Source: Opeltia flavorubescens | Taxonomy: Eukaryota > Ascomycota > Lecanoromycetes > Teloschistales > Teloschistaceae | Length of the DNA: 64,000 nucleotides | NCBI GenBank assembly: GCA_000442125.1 | Contig: KE546966.1 | Span: 2,157,471-2,221,470 of the forward strand | Reading direction: 5' to 3' | In this document: piece after piece, positions 37,191 to 46,911 of the stretch | Position numbering within the stretch: the first letter of the stretch is position 1 | How the letters are laid out: the number at the start of each line of letters is the position of its first letter | Program-made: the position numbers and the translations under genes | Notes under the pieces: model-generated | What the model was told of the DNA's origin: nothing | The model's database searches: none | Seen by the model: only the letters and a program-made list of their open reading frames with translations

Positions 37191-37363
37191 ATGCCGTAAG
37201 GTATTGCACATTTGAGCGATTCGGCAGCGATTCAGCGAGGCGTTCCTGGAGATATGGATATGATTGGTAGATACCCATTTGATCTATTGTTCGACTCTTT
37301 ACAGTCAAAAATATATCATACTTTTACAACCTCTCTATTGTGCCCATTTTCTCCCTAGCCTGA

Positions 37364-38571
37364 TCACCAGCTCACCAACCCCTTTTCCCTATCAAATCCA
37401 CCTCTCAACTGCCGTTCCGGCTTCACCACCTTCCCCTTCAGCACCGTAAACTTGACAATCCCCTCGCAATCCTCTGGCCTGACTCTCGCTAGCCAGATAC
37501 ATTGACTTGCTTCCCCCATCCCCATATTCCCCTGCTCTCCACTGCTTTCAGATCCTCCACTTGTACCATCCGCACTCGTGGATTTCGTCCGTCGATATAT
37601 CATTACGTTCGCAGAAAACTTGTGGCCTCCTACGTGGCTGATGAAGTATATACCTACGCCTCCGGGCCTTTCATCGTGGAGATCACGGTAGAGGCCTAGG
37701 GGGCGGAGATGGCGTTCGAATTCCCGGCGGAGGAGCGGTGCGGATTGGCCACAGCGGGCGTCGCGGGTGCGTTGGGAGCAGAGGAGGATGAGATATTGAT
37801 GGGGGCAGGGGCGGGTGGTGAATGGTGAAGGAATAGGGAGTATTGGTGGAGGAGTTGAAATGTCGATGTCGTTGACGGAGGTTGGTTTTGATGAAGGTTC
37901 CGAGATTGCGGCAGGTTCAGATGAAGGTTTCACGGATGGGAGGGGCGTTGTGGTTGTTGTGGCGGTGTTGATGTGGTGTTCGATAAGCGTCGGAACAGTT
38001 TTTGGCGTTACGTTCTCGATGATGGTGAAAGAGGGAAGGAGAAGGATGGTTGTGAGGTCGGAATACGAATGGTGGTCTTCGGGGGTAGGTATATTGGAAG
38101 CCGAGAGCATCAATTTCTGAACCCAATAATCAGCGTCCTGACCTCAGACATGTGAAGGTGGAGCGTACATACCCCATTACTGGGCTCAACTCCGCAATCC
38201 CTGACTGCCTCCATGACACTGCCTTTCTCGTCGGATACATCTCGCACCCAATCCGTTTTCCCCGTAGCCACAAGCATATGAGTGGACCAGCCATTTACAT
38301 GCCCGTACAACTTCTCATCCTCATCAATTTTGAACTTTGATGGGTATCTGATGGTGCAGCTTTCACAATCATGCTCGCAGTCTTCTCCGTCGGTGTCCGG
38401 GTCAACCTTTGTGAAGAGACTACCTTCAGGCGCTTTTGCGAAACCATCAGCTAGCCGAGGGATATTTGTGGAGGAATTTGTTGGCGTTAGGAAGGCTTTA
38501 CCACGCCTGAGAGCGGCGGAGAGTGAATTAGCCATTTTGCGTCGGTTGCGGTTGATGACGGAAGAAGTCAT
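37364..38571 (-). CDS. Sucrase/ferredoxin-like [2Fe-2S] protein (Apd1/Aim32 family)
   Basis: Thioredoxin-fold ferredoxin-like protein. In yeast Apd1 binds a [2Fe-2S] cluster through Cys and His ligands, and Aim32 acts in mitochondrial redox quality control. Exons 38571-38173 and 38116-37364 join in phase 0, giving 383 residues. The N-terminal half has DCEHDCESCTIRYPSKFKID and YGHVNGWSTHMLVATGKTDW. The C-terminal half has the diagnostic CSQRTRDARCGQSAPLLRRE and the HVGGHKFSANVMIY motif with the two His ligands spaced H-X3-H. An insert of about 70 residues rich in Ser, Thr and Pro sits between the halves. The first 25 residues are basic and lack acids, which could be mitochondrial targeting, favouring Aim32; Apd1-type cytosolic protein remains possible. 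The second ATG (MANSLSAAL) is an alternative start. Confidence 0.87.
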
Positions 38572-39145
38572 GTTGGAAACGACTCGGCTTTAAAGCTGGA
38601 GGTCTCCCACCTCTGTATAGCGACATCGGAGGATCAGGCCAGCAGAGAAGCTCCTGCATTTTATACATCATTACCAATCTCTGACATATACCGCTGATGA
38701 TTGAGGTACACGTAAGCTTCAGGGCCCTAGTGGAAGTTGGATCGTTTTTACACATCTCATAGCAGGCGCGGCTGTATTTCGGTTACCCGAAACCACCGAG
38801 CTACCGATATCACGAGTTTTCATCTTATCCCAATCCTGATATCAAGGAATTTTTTTCTGCCTTATGATTAGATGTCGGTCTTTTATTAGAACTTTCCAGC
38901 TTGGAGACGATTCTGAATTATTCTCTATACATCATAGCATCATACCGTTCTCAGATGATACACGGTACTCCGTATACAGACATGCCTTGGCGTGTTTTGA
39001 GTAAGCCTTCGGCTCGAAATGCTCAATGCGATATCACGATGCAACTGCAGCCTTGTGCGGCTGACTTATGCTTCTGACCTTCTTCGAGAAGTTTTCCTTG
39101 CTTTCTTACAGAAAAATATAGATTGAGGTGTTTTTCAGATGAGGC
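38572..39145. promoter_or_regulatory. Divergent promoter, Suc/Fer-like / CorA-type gene
   Basis: About 574 bases between divergent start codons. A tactccgta element, of the kind common in some ascomycete intergenic regions, occurs near 38,966. I see no gene. Confidence 0.45.
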
Positions 39146-41040
39146 ATGGAAGAGGCAAAACCCCAAAACGATAGACCGAATTCTCAAAATAGCGCTATCA
39201 GATATCGTGCGGATGTTTTATCCCATCTTCTTCCTGATCAGCCGATTCCGCTAAGTTCAAAAGCTCTTGCGTTGCTGCAGGCTAGCAGAGCAGCGACCGG
39301 TTTTGATAGTTATTGTGCATATCTGGACTATCACGGAGAAGATAGCCCACAATTAAAGACACTTTCCGCAGCTTTAAAGAATGGTGTTGAGCCAAATGCC
39401 CGGCGACGCTGGCTGTATGGGCTGCCTACTTGGAGCGGCTCTGTTTTGAGCATTTCCAAATGTCGAACAGACCCCGTCACTCAAGATCACCAACTGAGCA
39501 AGCAGGGCACTGAGATAATAGAAACCCTTTGCCATCCTCCCGAGAACGCCTGCCTACAGATTGTCTTGTGGAATATTCTTTACAAAGATGACATTCGATC
39601 TCAAGATGATCTAGTAGACTTCCTTGGCCTTCGATACAGACTAGATCCTCGGATATTCGAGGCTCTACTGGACGTTGCATATCTTGCTGACGCACCGACT
39701 ACCCAGCGGTACAGGCTTGATCGGTATAAACCGACACATCTGAGGGCGGGCAACACTATCGTTGCTTTCTGCTCCGCAAGAAATGACCATGACGCCTTGC
39801 CTGTTGTTTTGATTATGGGACCACTTGATAAGACCTACGGTCTTCAGGAGGAAGATAGCACAGATCAATTCGGCGCTTGTCCACCCCTTAGCCCTTCAAG
39901 GGACCTTGGCATAGATGACTTGATCCCATCAGTGGGTACTTACCGATACTATTTGCAACTACTTACGCCGTTGCTTGAGCAATACCACGAAGTGAAGCAG
40001 GATGATATTGATCTGCCATCCATCTGTGTTCTCCCCTTGTTGCAACTCAGTCTTTTTGCGCTTCGCTGCGACGGTCGTTTCCTTCGTGAGTTATTTGACA
40101 GCCGTCGCGATATGGTATCGGATGATCGCCCGGGGCAGGAAGCGCAAGACGACAGCTTGAATAATTTCCGCACCCGTTTGAGGATGCGCATTGTTGATGC
40201 GGAAAACGATTGGTACAGATTTGTCAAACACATGAATACACACTTCCGCCAAAGTTTTCTGGCTATGTCTTGTTATCAGGACTATGAAGACGAGCTGAAA
40301 AAAGATGTAGCCGAAGCAGACCGACTCGAGAGTCAGGTTCGGGATTATATGCAGATTCAGGTGGCGAGGCTCAGTCTTCAAGAATCCAGGAATTCCATTG
40401 AAATGTCGAATCGTCAGATGGAGGAAAGTAAACGCGGTGAGTAGCGCAGATTCAATATCACGAGTGGTTCAAATTTACTGATTACCGGTGACAGTCAAGA
40501 TATGTGAGATCGCTCTCATGACTGGTGTGGGATAGGGAGTTGCTAATGTTGAAAGTCACTATCCTCGCCTTTGTCTATGTACCTCTGAACCTGGCTACCT
40601 CGATCTATGGGATGAATCTCCAGCAGTTGAATGGAAGCGGACAATCCCTCCGCAAATTCATTCTTACGGCACTCATCGCTCTGATCATCACTGGAAGCAC
40701 TTGGTATTTTGTCGAAGTAGTGAACAGCTACAGGAATTGGCAGGACAAACGGACTAGAAGAGCAACCGATGTACCAGCTCCGGAATACAGCATAATAGAG
40801 CGTGTCGCAATGATCATTTGGCTCGTCCGCGAAGGCCATTGGACTTGGATGACCAAAACAGGTGCCTGGTCAAGAATCCTACGCAATAGTAACAAGCCCT
40901 TCAGGGCTTTCTATCCCCATTCCACTTTTCTTATATCTGTTGGAGATCTCGTCTCGAAGCACAGCCTTGGAGAATTTGGTTTCAGCTTTTCCGAGTTGGA
41001 GAAATGCATGCCGGATGAGATGCTACCTGACGAATACTAA
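39146..41040 (+). CDS. CorA-type divalent metal transporter-like protein
   Basis: Member of the CorA Mg2+ transporter superfamily, with a large cytosolic N-terminal domain and two C-terminal membrane helices. My model is exon 39146-40436, a 9-nt microexon 40495-40503, and exon 40556-41040, for 594 residues. The first helix gives TILAFVYVPLNLATSIYGMN with the signature GMN, and the second is about FILTALIALIITGSTWYFVE. The preceding coiled-coil helix ends in EESKRVKIF; the microexon supplies VKI plus part of the next codon and restores the family pattern before helix 1. Skipping the microexon also keeps phase and shortens the helix by three residues. Homologues in filamentous fungi carry variable N-terminal domains, and transport itself is unproven. 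Membrane location, plasma membrane or vacuole, cannot be told. Confidence 0.88.
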
Positions 41041-41283
41041 TCAGAGTGCCGGATAAGTCGACGTATCGTGATCACGACAAGGAGAAACGTGGAGATTCTA
41101 TTCTCTTATTTGTCAACACATTGATGAGATTGTCCAATTATAGTGCTTCATCACATGCAATTGGCATGTCAACACTTCGTTACCACGATTTCAATCGTGC
41201 CCCTCATATCAAAACCAGCTGCTTCAACATCTAGATCTAATTGCTTTGACCAGAGTCCTGTGAGGTATTAGCAAAATGTAACG

Positions 41284-42140
41284 ATGTCTATGCCACCACC
41301 ATCTAGGTGTTCCCTGGAGCGTCACCTCGGTGACCATACAGCTTATCACCCTTTCCTTGACAATTCGAATTTCGAGGAATCGCAGTGGACTTCTGTTGCG
41401 CTCGCACGTATCATCAAATCGCGTCGCAAGCTAAAACCATCGGTCGTGAAGGTCCGACTGCCGGTGCCCGCGTCTCAAGTTAGTAATCACTCCATCCCAG
41501 TAGTAGAGGCTCGTCCAGCTCGCATAAAGGCTATTGCAGTAGACGCTAACAATCAATGGCTGCTTAGGCTCGTAGAAAAATCGCACGGTTTCTACGCAAT
41601 GCGCTATACGACACTCATACGATGTTCAGAGCAATCACCGCCCAAGATGGATATATCCTTCACCGAATCGCAAAACTCATTGACGAACTTGAGAGTGGGT
41701 CCAGCGCTATCTGCTCAGAGCAAAGCGCGTCATCTACAAGCAGCAGGAAGGTACATCCCATGGAATCTGCGCAAAGTCACAATGATCTGAATGGGCTTTA
41801 TGATGCAGGGAGGCCTGTGCTAGCTTCCTCTGGTAGTACAGAAGAATCATTCCACTCATTCCCTGAAGATCATTCAGCCGTCGAAATTGATGAAGCTACC
41901 ATCCGGGAGAACAAGCAAGAACTACAGGCTCGATTGAATAGAATCGCATCGGCCTTATCCAAGCGGCGGGAAGAGCAGCCTCTCGAGGAGAATTTAAGAG
42001 GCAGCGACGCAGAATCACCGATGGACACAATCATAGCACGACTTGGAGGGTTAGAATTGTCTGGATTGGGCGAGGAAAGTCCTCATGAGGCAATGGCAAA
42101 GGGAGGTACGAAGACCGCAGATGAAGATTCAACAGCATAA
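41284..42140 (+). CDS. Small orphan protein
   Basis: Not recognised. Two exons, 41284-41478 and 41568-42140, join in phase 0 across an 89-nt intron (donor gttagt, acceptor gcttag), giving about 255 residues. The choice of splice sites is supported only by phase and by protein-like sequence on both sides. The first part is basic (ALARIIKSRRKLKPSVVKV). After the junction comes an amphipathic stretch (RKIARFLRNALYDTHTMFRA) and then a short coiled-coil-like segment (IRENKQELQARLNRIASAL). The end is acidic and disordered. No signal peptide or membrane segment is visible. It could be two unrelated open frames, which is why confidence is low. Confidence 0.45.
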
Positions 42141-42772
42141 GAGGTTGCACGTGACGGGTTGTTACGGACTACGCCTTCGAAGCGGGGAGGAGGACGCGCA
42201 CACTGAACGCTGTGGTGGATGGCACTTCTCAAACATAATTCACAAATAATGCTTCAATATAAAAGGAGAGGAAATGGATCACTCTGTCGTAGCAGGATGT
42301 GTTGGATGTTGCGAATGTCTAATTAGTGGAAGGGAAATTCGTGGTAAATGGGTGCATTGTAATAATGATCGGCCAATTCTCTTGAGTGCTCTGCAATTAA
42401 TGCTAGTCAATCAAGCTCTTCTCGACAGAAACTTAATGATTCCCCTCCTTCCAGGGGTACCAGCCTGAAGATTGCTGTTAACAGTCAATGACCAAGACTG
42501 CAACATGCCGTACATAAATTCTTGATTATTCGAAAAGACGCCATACCTGATTTTGTCACGCCGTCTGATACTCTTCGAGTCTCTTGCTTCGAGAGTGACT
42601 GTAAATTTATATCCATTTCAACAGAACAATAATCTTTATGGCCACTACTGTATACAAGAACCTACGAAACTCCTCNTGTACTGTCCCTTGTTTCTGCGCA
42701 TCATCCTTTTCACTCATTGCTTTCAAAGCTCAAAAAGTCATCTTATCAAACTTTTATAGTTTCTTATCGTCG
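42141..42772. other. Intergenic stretch, with a single N at 42676
   Basis: About 630 bases upstream of the OB-fold-like gene. The N at 42676 is an isolated undetermined base without flanking duplication. No gene is seen. Confidence 0.5.
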
Positions 42773-44065
42773 ATGTCGAAAATTGTTGTTTACACAGGTG
42801 CTCCTTTGCCAGGTTCCCTTTCATGGGATGAAGACCATTTGACTGCACCGTTACAACCCTGCTTTGTTACCCACCACAAAGCAGACTCGCAACCCCTAAC
42901 CCCAATACCGACAAATCAGGCTCCAAATTGGCGCTCTATACCACTCTCGAGACACCATCTCCCAACCGGCCTCACTCAGTCTACGCATCCAGATTTCGAT
43001 CCCTTCGATGCAGTCCACGATGAGGAAACATCCTTCCTCTCAACCTCCGATTTTTCATATCCACCGAGCTCTCAAGAAAACAACCTAAATCCCCAAAAAC
43101 TTCCTCCAGACCAAAAGCAAGACATAGATATCCTATCCCAATACTACGAGCACTCGTTTATCGCCCACAATGACCTCCTCTCCTCAAGTCAACCACCAGA
43201 AAATGCAATCTCATCTTCCTCTTCCCCTCCCCCATCCACATCATCATCAGCCTACCTCCTCTCCTCCTCCACCAACTCGTTCGACTCCTCAATCTTCACC
43301 ACCACCAACAATCCCCCCAATAAAAATCAAAACCAAAACGCATCCCTCCTAACAAACCTCTCCACCACAACCCTCACCCCCCTCTCCTCAATCCCCACAG
43401 CCAAATACCTGCACTCCATAACCCCACAAACCATGACCGTAAACCTCCTCATCGGCATCATCGCCCTCCCTGCCCCGAGGACGATAGTCACGAAGAAGGA
43501 TAACCGGATTGTGAGGCTTGTGGAGATGATTGTAGGGGATGAGACGAGGGCGGGGTTTGGGGTTAATATCTGGCTCTCCCCCTCCCCTTCATCAGACGCA
43601 GATGATCTTGGGCGTGGGAAGCAGCAGCAACAGCCTTTGCCAGATAAGGGTAAGAAGGAGCAGAATAGGCGACAGCATAATCTCGAACATGAAATCCTCA
43701 CTCTACGACCTAGGGATGTAGTCCTGATGCGGAATGTAGCGCTTACGAGTTTCAGGGGGAAGGTCTATGGGCAGAGTTTAAGAAGGGGGATGACGGGGGT
43801 GGAGTTAGTGTGGAGGGGGGTCGTGGATGAGGATGATAGGAGGGGGTGGTTTGATGATAGGGGTTGGGTGGGTGGGATTGATGGGGATGGGGGGGATAGG
43901 GATAGTAAGGGGGAGGGGGAGGGATGGGAGAAGATTAAGAGGCTCAAGGAGTGGGTTTTGGAGTTCGTTGGTGGTGGTGATGGAAGGGGAGGGCGCGGGA
44001 GGGGAGGTGGAGGGAGGGAAGAGGGAAGGATAGGATTGAGGGAGTTGCCGAAGGATACGCAATGA
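42773..44065 (+). CDS. Uncharacterised protein with a possible OB-fold domain
   Basis: Conserved-looking protein of 430 residues in one exon. The N-terminal 210 residues are Ser/Pro/Asn-rich with short motifs (SKIVVYTGAPLPGSL at the start, DILSQYYEHSFIAHND). The folded part runs from about residue 215 (KYLHSITPQTMTVNLLIGII) through IVRLVEMIVGDETRAGFGVN and LRPRDVVLMRNVALTSFRGK to VYGQSLRRGMTGVELVWRG. The alternation of short strands with the V-G-D-E-T and R-x-G-D/R-D-V pattern is like single-stranded-nucleic-acid-binding OB folds, so a DNA-repair or telomere role is possible; this is inference. The last 90 residues are Gly/Asp/Arg-rich and become strongly purine-biased at DNA level. The ATG at 42773 is chosen because upstream residues in this frame are not protein-like and include the N. 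Confidence 0.75.
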   Translation: MSKIVVYTGAPLPGSLSWDEDHLTAPLQPCFVTHHKADSQPLTPIPTNQAPNWRSIPLSRHHLPTGLTQSTHPDFDPFDAVHDEETSFLSTSDFSYPPSSQENNLNPQKLPPDQKQDIDILSQYYEHSFIAHNDLLSSSQPPENAISSSSSPPPSTSSSAYLLSSSTNSFDSSIFTTTNNPPNKNQNQNASLLTNLSTTTLTPLSSIPTAKYLHSITPQTMTVNLLIGIIALPAPRTIVTKKDNRIVRLVEMIVGDETRAGFGVNIWLSPSPSSDADDLGRGKQQQQPLPDKGKKEQNRRQHNLEHEILTLRPRDVVLMRNVALTSFRGKVYGQSLRRGMTGVELVWRGVVDEDDRRGWFDDRGWVGGIDGDGGDRDSKGEGEGWEKIKRLKEWVLEFVGGGDGRGGRGRGGGGREEGRIGLRELPKDTQ

Positions 44066-44545
44066 GTGGGTTTTTTTGATTGGGGTGAATGATATCGATG
44101 TCAGCATCTGGGTTTGTATATCGATTTCCAGGTTGCTGGGGATGGGTGGCTTTGGTCGTTGATAAGGAGTGTGTAGTACGCTTTTATTGCGAGCCATGTT
44201 CACTGATGTCAGGGTTACAATGAGCTCATTCAAGGAACATGCAAATCGAGGTACCGTATTCGATATTTGTCTGACTAGCTGTCACTGGCAACTATAATGA
44301 GCGTTGTCTCTAAGAGTATCAATAGCAGCAAGTACCCATCCCTGGCCACGAATGGCACTCAAAAGCTTGGCACACCCATATTACTACGGCTCCACCCTGG
44401 GTTCTACACTATAGTGCCATGGCCAAGGGATGGGATACCAACTCAGCAACGCATCGCATCAATCCCTTTATCCACCCCATTTCGTCCCTCTTTAAAAGGC
44501 CATTTGTCTCGCTCGCAACGCCCATAGACACCAGCCAACCCCCTT
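44066..44545. other. Convergent 3' region
   Basis: About 480 bases between the ends of the OB-fold-like gene and the minus-strand F-box gene. No gene is seen. Confidence 0.5.
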
Positions 44546-45669
44546 TCATGGCTTAAGAACACGCCGCTGTTGCTGCCAACGCACATCCCGTGCAAACCGG
44601 AGCCCCTCGACAAGTTCCTCAAGTTCAAAAATCAGTCGATCCTCACGAGCTAGCGCCTCTCGATCTGCCTTCGGAGCCTTTAGGATGTCACGGACGGCAC
44701 CAGCGAGGATATGCTTCTCAGCCACCGTGAACCGCAAGTTAAACTGGTCGTCACCTGGAGGGGCAAAGTAGTCATAAAAGCTGTCATAGACAATCACATT
44801 GACGCGTTTGATGTCGAGGACTTCCAATTGAAGAATGTCGCTGGCAAGCTGCTTCCGGAAATCGAGCTGCGATAGATCGGGTTTGTCTTCAACCATACCG
44901 CATACCGCGCCCAAAACAATGCTGTGCAGGCAAAGGTTGAGGGTGTCAAGTGCATGGAGCTTCATCAGTCGGCAGGGGTCGAAGTCCATGGGTCCTGGAG
45001 CAGTATCGAAATTGAGGTTAATCTTCTTGATTGTTTCCATCTGCGTATCGTTCAAAGCTGAAAGAAACTTTCCAAATGACACCGTCGAGACGAAGGAGAA
45101 AGTAGTTGTAGCCCAGAAGATTTTGAACGCCGGAAGAGAGAGTTCGCTGCACACGTGAAAGATCCTAAGCCGAGCTGCGTAGTCACAGCGAGCCGACTTT
45201 CCCATGCAATTGAAGCTGACAAGTCTCCAGTCCAGACATCTGTTGTGGCGGGCCGCCCCATTGTCGACGTAGTAGTCCTTGTGATCGAGTGCTGGCACTT
45301 TTTCGTACCCAGATCTGAAGTCCGCATAGGCTCTCTCCTCCGACACGGGCGCCACACAGATGCTGAGTTGGAATCGCGGGCCACGGCCCTTGGCAATCGC
45401 ACAAGTATCAGGATTATGGTCGCAAAATTGGCCATGTGCTCTTCCCACGGATTCTGCGTCGTCAACGTGAAGAACGTTGTGACCGACCACGTAGTCTATG
45501 ATGTGATCAAGAATCTCGGCAGGGAGCGACAGCAGTCTGGAGTTCTGAGGTTGGCGTTGCCTGTTCGCGCATCAGAATAGGTTCTCTGTCGTTGGAATTC
45601 TTACTTACACCCCTGTTGCCAGTGTCCAGTGTCTTGCGTAACTCCCAGCTGCTGGCCTTGGGGGAACAT
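44546..45669 (-). CDS. F-box-like protein of the fungal expanded family
   Basis: Two exons, 45669-45611 and 45560-44546, join in phase, giving 357 residues. The F-box-like start is SRLLSLPAEILDHIIDYVVG near residue 25, split from the N-terminus by a 50-nt intron. Later residues follow the pattern of a large ascomycete family of orphan F-box-like proteins: RLRIFHVCSELSLPAFKIFW, then TTFSFVSTVSFGKFLSALND, IKKINLNFDT and a Leu-rich end. These are taken to be SCF adaptors, but substrates are unknown and the downstream part lacks clear repeats. The donor gtgtaa is weak but the only one giving the right phase. It is the last gene before the AT-rich block, a position where fast-evolving adaptor genes often sit. 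Confidence 0.75.
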
Positions 45670-46911
45670 GGCCAGAGTTCGATAATTCCGCCTGATCAAC
45701 ATTTTCGGTTCTGAACGAACGAGGGGAGGATGGTGAAAATTGAGTTAACCCGTCGCTGAGGTGTCTCAATAACATACTCACAAACCATTTCTAGGGAATG
45801 CTCACATGAATACAGCCTCCTCTTGTGCCTCCGAGATCTGGTCCCATGCGCGCTGAAACTCACTACGTACCTCTGTCGAGTCTAATATACCACAATCAGG
45901 CAAATTTGCAAGTGCTTTGGAAGTAGACATGGCTTCAATTCTTGATGCCAAGAAAGAAGGAAGAGATCTCTGGTAGCCTTCGTGTATACGAACGCTTTGG
46001 AGAGGTTTTGGATATGCGTGCTCATGTGTGAACAGAGGTGCCATAACTCAAGAAGAATATTAAGCAAGATGTGAGGAATAATGTATATCCAAAAACTGTT
46101 GTGATTTTTGGGTGAAGTGAAATGTATCAGGCAAAATTGTTCACAAATGAAACTGGATAATTTACCCGAATTGGACATCTCAGTAGAATCGAATGTACAA
46201 CTTACACTCGAACACTCGATGATTACATTATGATATCTCGATTCAGCGTACAGCCCTTATAGGCATTACCAGCCTTGTCATACAGTCCTCATCGTGGTAG
46301 CCTGCTGGCTGCAGCTAGCAGAAAGACATGTCAAGACCCGTGACCGTACGATGGTATCTCAAGGAATTGAAGCAGCAGATACATATAAAATGATATGCAA
46401 GACGAAAGAGAAGACAGCAATACGACACGCAAGAGCAACTTTAAAGGGTATATTTGAAGGAGAACTTTGGACTGGTACATATGTCGTCTAGGGTGGGTCA
46501 CCTTTCAATCTTGCCAACTTGATTATTCATGCACATCCATCTCTACCGGCATTGATTGTGCGTGTGCGTGTGCATGTGGATGTCATGGCAGATTCCATGG
46601 GATGTTTTTATAGCTTCCGAACTGTTTGTTTGGCTGATTGCGGTGATATCATGGATGCTCTTTCCTGGCTCGTAGAAGATATTGCAGAGCAAGTACGTTT
46701 GCTTCGACACTTTGAATCAGGAGGACGCATAATCAGCAGATCGGCGTCATGGTGCAAGTGTTGTTAACGTCCGGTCTCGATCCAGTCGGGTGGCTGATCG
46801 CTCGCTCGGCTCCGAAGCTGACTTATTAGCGTTTTCATAAAGCTTGACCGGTCTGGGTATTTTTACTCGCCCTCCCACCCTATCTCTTCACGCACGCACT
46901 CTATAAAAGGC
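45670..46911. other. Gene-poor edge next to the AT-rich block
   Basis: About 1.2 kb of balanced composition between the F-box gene and the AT-rich block. An 80-codon frame on the minus strand (45802-46044) reads protein-like but has no recognisable domain or supporting splice. Nothing else is supported. Confidence 0.45.

Noticed and set aside
38960-38980. tactccgta palindrome-like element as a specific operator
   Set aside because: A similar word occurs near 3,306 and such words are common in ascomycete intergenic DNA; no regulator can be assigned.
40504-40555. Frame starting at 40525 as an independent small membrane protein
   Set aside because: The helix with GMN is the C-terminal half of the CorA-type gene and joins exon 39146-40436 in phase.
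5559-45669. Secondary-metabolite or developmental gene cluster
   Set aside because: Neighbours are unrelated housekeeping functions without synthases, transporters of the usual kind or a pathway-specific regulator.
45802-46044. 80-codon minus-strand frame upstream of the F-box gene
   Set aside because: It reads somewhat protein-like, but it has no recognisable family and no evident continuation.
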